Origin: SHZL01 sp963784425
GTDB taxonomy: Bacteria > Pseudomonadota > Gammaproteobacteria > Xanthomonadales > SZUA-36
Direction: 5' to 3'
NCBI GenBank assembly: GCA_963784425.1
Contig: CAWARM010000008.1
Coordinates: 1 to 64,000, forward strand
DNA: 64,000 bases
Shown: one piece after another, positions 1 to 9,041 of the stretch
How positions within the stretch are numbered: position 1 is the stretch's first letter
Layout: the number at the start of each line of letters is the position of its first letter
The notes under the pieces: model-generated
The model's input: only the letters and a program-made list of their open reading frames with translations
Databases searched by the model: none
What the model was told of the DNA's origin: nothing
Translations under genes and position numbers: made by a program

Positions 1-1
1 G

Positions 2-166
2 ACATTACAGGTATTGACGCCGCAGGGTTCCGGTCTGTTGGCCAGCGCGCTCGGAATGGTGATTGGCTCATTGATGCCGCAAATCTTTAAGCACGACCCG
101 CACAGCCATCACAAATTGCGCAACAGCCATCTCGTAAAACATGCTGAGTCGGTGAGCGCGGCCTGA
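2..166 (+). CDS. C-terminal end of a membrane protein (possibly a sodium:solute symporter)
   Basis: An open frame enters from the left edge and ends at TGA 164-166, giving the last 54 residues of a protein that begins outside the window. It shows one apolar helix-like stretch (LLASALGMVIGSLMP) followed by a hydrophilic His/Lys-rich tail, as at the end of a polytopic transporter. The resemblance to the last helix of sodium:solute symporters is an impression from the motif only. The other two forward frames are shorter or closed here. Confidence 0.35.
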   Translation, partial: TLQVLTPQGSGLLASALGMVIGSLMPQIFKHDPHSHHKLRNSHLVKHAESVSAA

Positions 167-462
167 ACGAACTACAGACTCCTGGGGCGAACGCCTCTTC
201 AATGCCGCTCCTGCAGATGATGCTACATGCGCAGTACGACTATGGTTTCGAGATGAAAACTATCTTCTGCAGGCTAACGGATTGCGGTTTGCAGCCGCCC
301 CCAACACCGGGCAGGGCACTCTGACTTGCGCCAGTATGAATAAGCAGATCATAGGATATAACGACGCATTCCCGCCTGGGCGCCTGGCCCGATGGTTGTC
401 AGCCGGCCATTTTTGCAATAGATGTGGTGGCGAGCAAAATCTCGTCATAGGACGCTTTAACC
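167..462. other. Intergenic stretch, no feature recognised
   Basis: About 296 bases between the membrane-protein tail and the zinc-ribbon gene. Short open frames exist on both strands, but none shows a recognisable motif or a convincing ribosome binding site. No strong hairpin or tRNA-like fold was seen. It probably holds the promoter of the gene starting at 463. Confidence 0.3.
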
Positions 463-942
463 ATGAGCCTGGCAAAATGCAAAGCCTGCAGCCATTACGT
501 CAGCATGATCGCCGACAAATGCCCCCGCTGCGGCGAACCCGTGAAACGGAAAACCAGCGGTTGGGTTAGTGCCGTTGGCTTTCTGGTTCTGGTCTGTGTC
601 GTTGCCGCCATCGTGACCGGCAAGAGGGGATCATCATTGACTGAGGACCCGCCAAAGATAACCGCAGACTGCACCCTGCAGGCTGGCCGGAAGCTGTTTA
701 TCCAGAAAATGGTGGAGGAAGGGTATTGGCAAACAATTGAGCGGCCCGGCACCATTCTCAGGGTCAACGTTATGCCCAAGTTCATTGACAACACAACGCT
801 TGATGACAAGAAACGGCTGATATCAACCGTGAGTGCCTATGATTTCTGCATGGGTGGTGAAGGCGTGCTGACGGTGGTAGACGCAATGAATGGCAATGAG
901 CTGGGTCATTTCAATGAATCCGGCTTGCATTGGGATGAGTGA
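463..942 (+). CDS. Small zinc-ribbon membrane protein, function unknown
   Basis: 159 residues. The N-terminus carries two CxxC knuckles (CKAC at about 6-9 and CPRC at about 20-23), a rubredoxin-like zinc ribbon. A single hydrophobic segment follows at about 37-52 (VSAVGFLVLVCVVAAIV), then a soluble domain of about 105 residues with two more Cys. The layout suggests a membrane-anchored protein with a cytoplasmic zinc ribbon and the C-terminal domain on the other side. An AGGA lies about 9 bases before the ATG. No enzyme motif is recognised. It ends just before two tRNA genes on the opposite strand. The gene is probably real because of the intact zinc ribbon plus membrane segment; its role is unknown. 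Confidence 0.6.
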   Translation: MSLAKCKACSHYVSMIADKCPRCGEPVKRKTSGWVSAVGFLVLVCVVAAIVTGKRGSSLTEDPPKITADCTLQAGRKLFIQKMVEEGYWQTIERPGTILRVNVMPKFIDNTTLDDKKRLISTVSAYDFCMGGEGVLTVVDAMNGNELGHFNESGLHWDE

Positions 943-969
943 GATAACTCTTCAAAGGGTTGGTATCAC

Positions 970-1059
970 TGGTGCCCGGGGCCGGAATCGAACCGGCATG
1001 ACCGTTGTGTGGTCGAGGGATTTTAAGTCCCTTGCGTCTACCTGTTTCGCCACCCGGGC
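970..1059 (-). tRNA. tRNA-Leu (anticodon UAA)
   Basis: Read on the minus strand, the 7-bp acceptor stem GCCCGGG pairs with CCCGGGC, the D arm is typical (GGTAGAC), and the anticodon loop holds TAA with the 3' flank A expected of tRNA-Leu. A long variable arm and a T arm with GGTTCGATTCC follow. The 3' CCA is encoded (970-972). About 87 nt without CCA is right for a class II tRNA. It lies 76 bases downstream of tRNA-Cys, so the two are probably co-transcribed. Confidence 0.95.
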
Positions 1060-1135
1060 ATGGTGGGTGTGGGCTGCTTATTGTACTGGCCTGCCCGGCG
1101 GGATTCAGCCGGAACAGGCAATCGGGAAGGAAAAC

Positions 1136-1209
1136 TGGAGGCTAGGGTCGGAATCGAACCGGCGTCCACGGCTTTGCAGGCCGCTGCATGACCACTCTGC
1201 CACCTAGCC
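1136..1209 (-). tRNA. tRNA-Cys (anticodon GCA)
   Basis: On the minus strand the acceptor GGCTAGG pairs with CCTAGCC, followed by a U discriminator (typical of tRNA-Cys) and an encoded CCA at 1136-1138. The anticodon loop reads CTGCAAA, giving GCA. The T arm has the GGTTCGATTCC consensus. It precedes tRNA-Leu in the direction of transcription. In many gammaproteobacteria a Gly-Cys-Leu cluster is found; here the tRNA-Gly(GCC) gene is about 15 kb away. Confidence 0.95.
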
Positions 1210-1252
1210 GTTGTAACAGGATGAGGGATACTCAAGGCGCGCTATTCTACTA

Positions 1253-2197
1253 TCACGCGTGCGGCATTGCCACGCCGGATTTCAGCGACGTGCGGATGGC
1301 CGCTATGTCTGCCGGCCCGGTACGGCAGCAACCGCCGATCAGGCGCGCACCAGACTGGAACCAGGCTTGCGGGTCGAAGCCCTCACTACCCTGCCCCGCC
1401 CAGCGATTGCCGCCGGCTACCCAGGTTTCGCCACTGTTCGGATAGACCAGCAAGGGACATGCAATGCCCTGCGCGGCATCAAGCAGTGAGGGGATGTGGC
1501 GCGGTGCCGTGCAATTGATACCAATGGCTGCGAGCTGTGCATGTCCTTCCGCCAATTCCACGCAACTTTGAAACGCTTCCCCGTGGCTGACATGGGCCGC
1601 ATCGCTGCAACTGAAACTCAGCCAGGCGTATTGGCCCGGAAACTCCTTGAGCAAGCGCAGCAGCAACTCGCCTTCCTGCAGCGAGGGAATGGTTTCAAAA
1701 GCCAGCAGGTCTCCGCCGGCAGCAGTGAGTATCTGCAAGCGTGCGCGATGGAAATCTTCCACATCGGACCAGGATGCCGCGTACCTTCCATGATATTCAG
1801 AGCCATCGTGCAGACACGCCCCAAACGGGCCTATGGAAACCGCAACCAGTGGTTTCAGGCGGCCGGCACGGTTCGCTTCGTCACCCCAGAAGTCATCGCG
1901 CGCCTGCAGTGCGAGAGTGACACCGAGGCGGAGCAAGCCCTGCGCTTCGTGCACATCAAAGCCACGGTTGCGAAAGCCTTGCAAGCTGGCCTGGTAGGTC
2001 GAGGTGGTGAGTACATCCGCCCCGGCAATGAGGTAGTCCCTATGCACCCGGTAAATCAGTTCAGGCGTATCGATCAGGCAGCGCGCTGACCACAAGGGAT
2101 CGTTCAGGTCCGCGCCGTGGCGCTCCAGTTCCGTTGCCAGGGCGCCATCAAGCACCAGGTAACCTTGCTGTTGCAGGTACTGCTGAATCAGGTTCAC
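1253..2197 (-). CDS. mmuM: Homocysteine S-methyltransferase (MmuM type)
   Basis: Cytosolic zinc enzyme that transfers a methyl group from S-methylmethionine (or SAM) to homocysteine, giving methionine. From the proposed GTG start it has 314 residues, the normal size. Family marks are LDGALATELE near the N-terminus, an internal ...GINCTAP Cys and the C-terminal GGCCRTGP, which together supply the three zinc Cys ligands. An in-frame ATG at 2263 would add 22 residues with no family counterpart. I prefer GTG at 2197 because GGAG lies 5 bases before it and the 2263 start would translate a GGGGTCAGA repeat-like stretch (about 2229-2250). It is divergent from the peptidase gene at 2320 and has no operon partner. 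Confidence 0.85.
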   Translation of the reverse strand: MNLIQQYLQQQGYLVLDGALATELERHGADLNDPLWSARCLIDTPELIYRVHRDYLIAGADVLTTSTYQASLQGFRNRGFDVHEAQGLLRLGVTLALQARDDFWGDEANRAGRLKPLVAVSIGPFGACLHDGSEYHGRYAASWSDVEDFHRARLQILTAAGGDLLAFETIPSLQEGELLLRLLKEFPGQYAWLSFSCSDAAHVSHGEAFQSCVELAEGHAQLAAIGINCTAPRHIPSLLDAAQGIACPLLVYPNSGETWVAGGNRWAGQGSEGFDPQAWFQSGARLIGGCCRTGPADIAAIRTSLKSGVAMPHA

Positions 2198-2319
2198 CAA
2201 TGCTCCGCTTCCCTTTGATCGTTCATTTAGGGAAGAATACCGTCTGACCCCGAGATGTACCATACTTGCCGGGACCGTATTTCATTTGCGTGGCAGGATC
2301 TTATAGGCCAGGACTTGAT

Positions 2320-4114
2320 ATGAGACGCAGCCTGATCATTTGCTTACTGTGCCTGAGTCTGTGCCTCAGTATGTGCTTTGGGGCAGCAGCGCAGGACTCG
2401 CCGGACGTGCTGGTGACACCAAACTCCAGTTCGCAAAATGCCCCGGTACCAGACTCCGCACTGAATGTTGAGCTACAAGATCTCGCCGCCGAGTTTTTTG
2501 CATGGCGGCGGGAACAGCAACCGGCCAGTAGTGATGACATTCCCCGGGTCGAACGCCCCCCCGGCTGGGTACCTGCATTTTCTCCGGCCAATATTGCCAT
2601 TTACCGGGTGCAGTACCATGGATTCCTGGACCGGCTTGCAGCCCTGGACCGCAACAACTTCAACCGTGCTGACGAGGTGGATGCCCTGGCACTGGCCGCA
2701 GCCATTAGCCGCGTGGGTTGGGAACTGGATGTGCTCAAGAGCCCGCAACGCAATCCCGTGTTCTATGTCGACCAAACCCTGGGGTCGATATTCGAACTGC
2801 TGGTGTTGTCGTCCCCGCTCACGCCCGAGCGAATGCATGAACTGATCCTGCGTCTGCAGCAATTCCCGGCCACACTCTCCGACGCCGTGCGCAACCTGGA
2901 TGAGCCGGTGCAACCGTTTGCCCAGGCGGCCATAGCCAGCCTGGGTGATATCGAGCAAAAGCTGCTGGCCATGCAGGCGGGGCTGCTGCCGCTGATCACG
3001 GCCGAACAAGGGGTCGAATTGACCGCCGCCGTTGCAGTGGCCACAACAGCCCTGGTCGATTATCGCACCTGGCTGCAAGCCAATCTTGCCGGTATGAGCA
3101 GCGAATTTGCCATCGGCGAGCGTGCCTACCAATGGTTCCTGGTGAATGTCGCACTGGTCCCCAATACCCCGCAGGAATTGCTGGCACAGGGCCGCGAGGC
3201 CTGGAACCAGGCCGTTGCCTGGGATGCGATCGAAGCCAACCGCAACCGCGATCAGCCACCATTGCCGGTATTTGCAACCAGCGCAGAACAGATTGAAGCC
3301 TCGTTCCGCAACGAACAGGAAATCCGCGCCTTCCTGGAAAACCAGGACCTGATGACCGTGCCGCCGTGGCTGATGCACTACCGCAACCGTCCGCGCCCCG
3401 ACTTACCTGCAACCTCTGGCGTTCGTGGGCGTGACCGACGACCTGACCTCCGATACGCGGCTGGATGAGGACGGTTACAGCTACATTCCGGAACCGGCTG
3501 CCGACCTGCCCTTCTTTGACCTTGCCGCCGCCATGGATCCGCGCCTGCTGATCGCGCATGAGGGAGTTCCCGGGCACTACTTCCAAATGGCGGTGTCCGC
3601 GGCCAACCCGGACCCCATCCGGCGCCGTTACATCGATTCCGGCGCCAACGAAGGGATTGGGTTTTATGTCGAGGAAATGCTGCTGCAAGCGGGCTTATTT
3701 ACCTTCAGCCCGCAATCCCGTGAGCTGGTATACCAATTCATGCGCTTGCGCGCCTTGCGCGTCGAAGTGGATATCCGCCTCGCCATCGGCGACTTTAGCA
3801 TCGAAGAGGCTGCCGACTACCTCGCACGAACAGTGCCCATGGACCGGGAAACCGCCACGCAGGAGGCTACGTTCTTTGCCAGCAGTCCCGGCCAGGGAAT
3901 TTCATACCAGGTGGGAAAACTGCAGATTCTCCGCTTCCTGGCGGATGCACGGCTGGACCAGGGTGAGTCGTTCACTTTGCGACACTTTCATGATTACCTT
4001 ATGACCAACGGCAATCTGCCCATCAGTTTGCAGCGGTGGGAATACCTGAACCGCGAGGATGATGTACAGCGCCTCAAGGCTCTGGACGACCGTCCGGCCA
4101 CGGTGCCTGACTAA
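2320..4114 (+). pseudogene. DUF885-family secreted metallopeptidase, frameshifted
   Basis: Two adjacent open frames together encode one DUF885 protein of about 597 residues. The first runs from ATG 2320 (AGGA 6 bases upstream) with a clear signal peptide (MRRSLIICLLCLSLCLSMCF, then AAAQD). The second takes over in the +1 frame near 3385-3410, where the sequence continues as PTYLQPLAFVGVTDD. The second part holds the zinc motif HEGVPGH and the conserved ANEGIGFYVEEM stretch. The product would be a periplasmic or secreted metal-dependent peptidase. Without frame correction the translated N-terminal part lacks the catalytic motif. A one-base deletion, either real or a sequencing error, explains the break. 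The downstream end runs straight into the repeat block. Confidence 0.8.
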
Positions 4115-4122
4115 ATCGAAAC

Positions 4123-4301
4123 GGGGTCGGAGAAACCAAAAGGGGTCAGAGTAAAAACCAGGCCGGAGTATAGGAAAATCAATGGGGTCAGAGTAAAAAC
4201 CAGGCCGGAGTATAGGCGCCAAAATTGTTGCTCCGGAATTTTTACTCTGACCCCATTGATTTTTACTCTGACCCCATTGATTTTTACTCTGACCCCATTG
4301 A
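4123..4301. repeat. GGGGTCAGAGTA repeat block, mixed direct and inverted copies
   Basis: A repeat cluster between the convergent peptidase and GMC genes. The left half has a degenerate GGGGTCGGAG (4123-4132) and two copies of a 33-base unit (4142-4174 and 4184-4216) that begins GGGGTCAGAGTAAAAACC and ends GGAGTATAGG. The right half is the inverted core as a perfect 21-bp tandem repeat x3 (4239-4259, 4260-4280, 4281-4301), unit TTTTTACTCTGACCCC+ATTGA. The same core recurs at 16491 and 19706. There is no transposase in the window. It is probably a non-autonomous, transposase-dependent repeat family (inference). The last unit overlaps the end of the GMC gene. Confidence 0.85.
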
Positions 4302-5951
4302 TTCCATTCTGGCAAAGTGTGCCGCGCGCAGGGCCAGTGCGGCGATGGTCAGCGATGGCGCTTCACCTCCACCCGAGCTGGGGAAGACACTGGCATCGAC
4401 CACCATGAGGTTCCGCCACCGGTGGCTGCGGCAGTGGGCGTCGACCACCGAGTTTTCCGCCTCTGTGCCCATTCTGCAGGTGCCAAACACGTGCGTGGAG
4501 TTGAACATGTCGTAGGTGCCGTATTCCTCGACCAGTTGGTCGGCCCCCGCGGCGTCCAGGATCTCCCTGGCTTTGTTGGCCATGAACCGCAGCCTCGCAA
4601 GTTCCATCTCATCGAGGTGGCTGTTGATGCGCGCCTTGGGCATGCCAGCGACATCTTTCTGCGCGGGATCGAGGTCGATGTACGAGCCCGCATTGGGCAG
4701 TGATTCGCCAATGGTGCCCACTGCCAGTACCCGGCCGAATTGCTCCCGCATGGCCTGCTTGTGCGCAAGTCCCCATCCACCCACCACCCGCTGCGCATAA
4801 TTGATGGGGCCCGACAGATCCGCTTCGTGCGTTGTGGGCGAAAACCGGCAACCGCCGATCACGCCGGGGATGGCGTCGGGCGCGTTGAAATCCCAACAGA
4901 TGGCGTCCGAAGGCAAACCGCGGTTACTGCCCTGCGGTTCGGGATGCAGAGCAGCGGACGACCAAAACAGGGTCTCCATGAAGTTCTTGCCGACCAGGCC
5001 GGATTCGTTGGCCAGGCCGTGGGGTGCGTCCGGCGTGGTCGAGTTGAGCAGCAGTCGTGGCGTCTCGACGGCGCCGCAGGCGATGGCAAATAGCTCGGCC
5101 TCGACCCGGTGTAGCTGCCCCTCCGCATCGGCATAGACCGCCGCCGTGACCCGGTCATTGGAACCGGCTTCGACCCTCAGCACCGCACTCCCGGTGCTGA
5201 GGGTGCAGTTGCCGGTGGCCAGGGCTTTAGCCAGGAACGTAATGTCGGCGGTGCCCTTGTCGAAACGTGGGCAGCCCCGGTTGCATTGGCCGCAGTAGTT
5301 ACAGGCCGGCCTGCCGTCATAGGGCCGGGACAGGCTGGCGACGGAATTCGGCTACCCAGGACAGGCCGAGTTTTGCACACCCGGCGCCCAGCGTCCGGCT
5401 GGCATAGCTCAGCTCATGGGCGGGCAGCGGGTACGGCGCACTGCGCGGACGAACACTTCCGATAGCCGGGCCGGCAACACCCATCAGGCGCTCGGCTTCG
5501 AAATACCAGGGCTCCAGCTCCGCGTAATCAAGCGGCCAGTCGGCGGCCACCCCGAAGCGGCTGTGCATCGCCATGGCGTCAGGGTGCAGGCGGTGCGCCT
5601 CACCGGTGAAATGTAGCGTCGAGCCGCCGGCGCCGATGACGTGGTGATACGCATCGAACATCCGCTGCCCGGAAGAAACGGTCCGGCCCGACACACGATT
5701 CCAGGACCTGAGGTCATCCCACTTGGCTTCAAGTGCCTGCAGCGGTCCATGCGTTTGCCGCGCCAGGTGCTGACCTTGGCCGGGAAACGAGTTTGCTCCC
5801 AGCCCGGCAGGGATAGCCGGTAATCGCTGCGCGGATCATAGCGCGGGCCCGCTTCCAGCACCTGCACTCGAACACCCGCCTGCGCAAGGCCGCAGGCAAA
5901 TGCGGCGCCGCCTGGGCCGGAACCGATCACGACCGCTTGCGGATTCGTCAA
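4284..5951 (-). pseudogene. GMC-family oxidoreductase, catalytic subunit, two frameshifts
   Basis: Three successive minus-strand frames join into one GMC (glucose-methanol-choline) FAD oxidoreductase of about 555 residues. The N-terminus has the FAD motif VVIGSGPGGAA. The first break is near 5780, after which the frame continues GPLQALEAKWDDLRSW and reaches GAGGSTLHFTGE. The second break is near 5345, after which the frame continues SLSRPYDGRPACNYCGQC. The C-terminal part carries CRMGTEAENSVVD and the end of the substrate domain. The CNYCGQCNRGC motif resembles the cluster-binding Cys region of membrane gluconate/glucose dehydrogenases. The TTG start overlaps the small-subunit stop by 4 bases (TTGA). 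The stop codon and last codons (MGSE) come from the adjacent repeat. Confidence 0.75.
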
Positions 5952-6466
5952 GATTTACCCGTGCCGGGTGGCTGCGCGAAGTCCGGGAAACCGCGCGGCT
6001 GCGGTGGGCCGGCGTAGGCCATGCCCGGCCAGGTCTCGGGCCGGGCATAGTATTCGTAGAAAGCCAGGCTGCGAATCTGTTCAAAAAAGACTCTGGGTAA
6101 TGAACCCACAGGAGATTTCTCGGCGGCCGAGACGATGGCATCACGGCCAGGTTGGGCCAGGCCCGTGAACCCCTCAGTGCCCTGCTCTTTTGCCTGTTTA
6201 TCGAGCCAGGCGCAGCCCAGCGTGATTAAGCGTTGCAGCGGCTTGTTGGCGCGCGCACGGGCGATAATGACTTTGTCGACGTCGAGTTGCGTGGCACTTG
6301 GCGTCAGGTCAGGAGGCAGCAAGGTGTCGAGGAATGCTCCGAGGGCGCGAAGCTCCTGATCTGTCTCACTGGTCCCGGTCGGCGCCGCCAGCAGTACGGA
6401 GGCCGGGAGCCAGGCGCTCAGCGCGGCCAGGTGGCGGATCAAATCTCTGCGGGTGAACCGGATCAT
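5948..6466 (-). CDS. Gluconate 2-dehydrogenase subunit 3-like small subunit
   Basis: 172 residues. The N-terminus FTRRDLIRHLAALSAWLPASVL has a twin-arginine-like RR followed by an apolar stretch, so it is probably exported by the Tat route carrying its partner. The body resembles gluconate 2-dehydrogenase subunit 3, the small companion of GMC dehydrogenases, with a conserved tail FYEYYARPETWPGMAYAGPPQPRGFPDF. It overlaps the start of the GMC gene by four bases, which implies translational coupling. The third usual subunit, a multiheme cytochrome c, is not found nearby. Since the catalytic gene is frameshifted as read, this subunit may be orphaned, unless the breaks are sequencing errors. Confidence 0.8.
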   Translation of the reverse strand: MIRFTRRDLIRHLAALSAWLPASVLLAAPTGTSETDQELRALGAFLDTLLPPDLTPSATQLDVDKVIIARARANKPLQRLITLGCAWLDKQAKEQGTEGFTGLAQPGRDAIVSAAEKSPVGSLPRVFFEQIRSLAFYEYYARPETWPGMAYAGPPQPRGFPDFAQPPGTGKS

Positions 6467-6514
6467 GGATGGCCCTTTCGGGAACTGAAGTTTGGATCAG
6501 GCGGCAGTGCTAAT

Positions 6515-6542
6515 GAAAATCCCCGCCGCAGCGGGGATTTTC
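6515..6542 (-). terminator. Rho-independent terminator of the RTX-like gene
   Basis: A perfect 12-bp stem (GAAAATCCCCGC with GCGGGGATTTTC) and a 4-base loop, lying 35 bases after the stop of the RTX-like gene on the minus strand. The A/T flanks of the GC core give a short T run in both directions, so it may insulate the downstream oxidoreductase genes as well. Confidence 0.8.
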
Positions 6543-6576
6543 GTCACAACACAAAACAGGGACAAGCGAAGACGTA

Positions 6577-7143
6577 CTAGGGGCAATTGACCCCGGTCTG
6601 GGGGGCGGTCGGGCCCGGAGCCAGTATTTCACAACTGCCTTCCAGAGCGTCGTCACCCTGGCCACCCTGGCAGATATCGTCAGGGTCAGCACCACCGACG
6701 ACGCGGTCGTCGCACTTGCCGCCATCGACGAGGTCCGTACCTGATTCACCATTGAGGAGATCTCTCCCCCATCCACCCGATATTACGTCGTTACCACTAC
6801 CGCCGCAGACTATGTCGACTCCATAACCCGCATCGACCGAATCTTCGCCACCGAAGCCGCAGACTACATCATTGCCTTTGCCGGAATGAATGATGTCGCT
6901 GCCGCTGGTACCGATGATGCAATCATTGCCATTGGTGCCGGAACAATCACCACCCGTGCACACGACAACGGGACGGCCAGCGCAGCCGTTTACCGAACCC
7001 GTGCACAGGCCCTGTGTAAGGTTGTGATAGTCCTGGCCGCAATTGTATGGAAAAGAAAGCGGACCAGGTCCCCCTGCCATGGTCTGCATTGGAATGAAGA
7101 CAAACAAGAAACCAAGAATCAATAAATTCACCGATGTTCGCAT
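6577..7143 (-). CDS. Secreted RTX-like, cysteine-rich calcium-binding repeat protein
   Basis: 188 residues with a signal peptide (LLILGFLFVFIPMQTMAGG). From about residue 70 it has degenerate hemolysin-type nonapeptide repeats of the GGxGxDxxx kind: TNGNDCIIG, GKGNDVVCG, GSGNDVISG, GESGTDLVDG, GGQGDDALEG. Such repeats normally form a calcium-filled parallel beta-roll. Unusually, it has about a dozen Cys, several inside the repeats, which suggests a disulfide-stabilised roll and export by Sec rather than by a type I system. No enzymatic domain is present. A strong terminator follows, so it is a single-gene unit. It is divergent from the glycosylation operon at 7302. Function unknown; a surface or extracellular calcium-binding protein is likely. 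Confidence 0.75.
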   Translation of the reverse strand: MRTSVNLLILGFLFVFIPMQTMAGGPGPLSFPYNCGQDYHNLTQGLCTGSVNGCAGRPVVVCTGGDCSGTNGNDCIIGTSGSDIIHSGKGNDVVCGFGGEDSVDAGYGVDIVCGGSGNDVISGGWGRDLLNGESGTDLVDGGKCDDRVVGGADPDDICQGGQGDDALEGSCEILAPGPTAPQTGVNCP

Positions 7144-7301
7144 TTTTACATTCTCCCTGACTACATTCTTACAAAACCATCACCCCGTGGCGCACCACCA
7201 CTCAAATCCTATAGTACTCTATAACAAACCCTTGTACACCGGCCGGCTTGCACTCGGAATATCCACCGGCGGGGAGTGCGACCAGGAGCAGGTCATTGCC
7301 A

Positions 7302-9041
7302 ATGAAAGAACTGTGGAACAGGCTGGAAGTGCCCGGCTATCTCGCCGTGGGTCTGCTCATCCTGGCTGCACTGCTCGCCTACGCCAACGCCTGGCCTGAC
7401 GCGCTGGTCCACGATGACAAGTTTTTCGCAGGCACGGAGCGCCTTGCGGAGTGGGCGGATATCCCGCGGTTCTTCACCGAGGACCTGTGGGCCGCTACCG
7501 GCATGGAGAGTGGTTTCTACCGGCCGGTGCTGCTCCTCACGCTGGCGCTGGAATCGCGTATCTATGACGCTTGGCTGGCTGGTTACCACCTGGATAACAT
7601 CCTGCTGCACCTGCTCGTGACCCTTACCGTCTATGGGTTTTTACGGCAGGTGCTGCGCATTGCCGCAGACCCGGGACCGTCGTCCAATCTTTACCCACTG
7701 CTCGCTGCCCTCGTGTTCGCGGTGCACCCGGTACACACGGAGGTGGTTAATTCCATCTACAATCGCTCCGAAATGCTGGTGGCTCTGTCGGGCATCGGCG
7801 GCCTCTGGTGGTTCCTGCATTTTCTGGAAACCCGTCCCGGCTGGTCCTGGTCCGGCCTGTCCCTGTGTTACCTGTTTGCGCTCTTCTCCAAGGAAAGCGC
7901 CATGGTGATACCGGGCATTGCCGTCGCGCTGGTGCTGATCCTGGCGCCGGGGCCGTGGATCGGCCGCATGCGAAAATGCCTGCCAGTGTTCTGGATGCTG
8001 CTGCCGCTGACCCTGTACCTGTTGATGCGTGCACACGCGCTTGCACATTCCGAGCAGCATCTTGAAGGCTTGGCAAGACTTCCTGGTTTGATGTGGCTGT
8101 CCGGGGTGTTCGGCATGTGGGGGCAAGCGCTCTGGCTGATGGCCTGGCCTGATCCGCTCCTGCTTTACCACGAAGACGTTTCGCTTTTGCAGCGATGCAT
8201 TCTTATCGTGCTTCAAATGGTGCTCTGGGTGATGGCCTTCCTGCAGTTCCGGGCGAGGCGGTATGGGCTGTTTGCTGGTCTTGTGTTTTTCTATATTGCG
8301 ATCCTGCCAGCCAGCCGGCCAGAGGGTATCGCGAGAGTGGTCCCCGATTTGGCCGAGCGTTATCTCTACCTTCCAGCGGTGGGACTGGCCATTGTACTGA
8401 CCGCCGGGTTCAGGTATCTGGGCCGTCGCTATGGCGCCGGGTATGCTGTAATCGCGACGTTGATCGCCTTGATGCTGCTCGTGCCACTGACCTGGAACCG
8501 CAACAGCGACTGGTCCAGTGAACTGCGGCTGTTCGAGAGTGAGTATCGCAGGGGCGCCCAGGGAACACAGGCGCTGCGGCTGCTAACCGCCGCCTATCTC
8601 CGGGAGGGCAACCCTGGTCGGGCCGCAGAAATCTGTGACGCGAAATCTTATGAAGGTTTAACCCGACGAAGGTATGCCAATCACTGCGCGATCGCCTACA
8701 GCCTGTTGGGACGGAAGGAGGACACTGAACGCGCCTTCCTGTCGGCAGCCGGCGGCGATTCCGCCGACCCGGTAATCATTGCGAACCTGGCGCAATATTA
8801 TCTGCGTGAGGGGCGACGGGAGGACGCGGCCCGACAATTTGCGCGGGCTGTCCAGGCGGAACATGATCCGGCTCTCCAAGCCTACCGGAGGGGCGAAATG
8901 CTTGTCTTCCTCTACCCGTCCAACCGGCAGAAGCTGCTGCAAGCAAGAAGCCATTTCGCCGAAGCCGTGCGCCTGCAGCCACGTCTGGGGGCGGCGCAGG
9001 CACGGCTGAATCAACTTGATCGAGCCCTGGGGCCACCTTGA
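7302..9041 (+). CDS. Polytopic GT-C glycosyltransferase with C-terminal TPRs (TMTC/PMT-like)
   Basis: 579 residues. The first about 390 residues hold around ten hydrophobic segments, starting with PGYLAVGLLILAALLAYANA. An acidic HDD motif lies in the first external loop (about 37-39), where GT-C enzymes place their catalytic aspartate. HPVHTEVVNSIYNRSEML and FSKESAMVIPGIAV are typical of bacterial TMTC/PMT-like proteins. From about 430 to the end there are tetratricopeptide-like repeats. The family uses polyprenyl-phosphate sugars to glycosylate proteins or lipids at the outer face of the inner membrane; the acceptor is unknown here. First gene of the five-gene operon; it overlaps the next gene by four bases (TTGA). 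Confidence 0.75.
   Translation: MKELWNRLEVPGYLAVGLLILAALLAYANAWPDALVHDDKFFAGTERLAEWADIPRFFTEDLWAATGMESGFYRPVLLLTLALESRIYDAWLAGYHLDNILLHLLVTLTVYGFLRQVLRIAADPGPSSNLYPLLAALVFAVHPVHTEVVNSIYNRSEMLVALSGIGGLWWFLHFLETRPGWSWSGLSLCYLFALFSKESAMVIPGIAVALVLILAPGPWIGRMRKCLPVFWMLLPLTLYLLMRAHALAHSEQHLEGLARLPGLMWLSGVFGMWGQALWLMAWPDPLLLYHEDVSLLQRCILIVLQMVLWVMAFLQFRARRYGLFAGLVFFYIAILPASRPEGIARVVPDLAERYLYLPAVGLAIVLTAGFRYLGRRYGAGYAVIATLIALMLLVPLTWNRNSDWSSELRLFESEYRRGAQGTQALRLLTAAYLREGNPGRAAEICDAKSYEGLTRRRYANHCAIAYSLLGRKEDTERAFLSAAGGDSADPVIIANLAQYYLREGRREDAARQFARAVQAEHDPALQAYRRGEMLVFLYPSNRQKLLQARSHFAEAVRLQPRLGAAQARLNQLDRALGPP

Noticed and set aside
2229..2250. A further GGGGTCAGA-like sequence upstream of mmuM
   Set aside because: Only about nine bases of the core are shared, and no inverted partner was found within about 150 bases. 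It is used only as weak support for the GTG start of mmuM.
4239..4301. Short CRISPR-like array
   Set aside because: The 21-bp units abut with no spacers, the number is three, and no cas gene is present. It is a tandem repeat.
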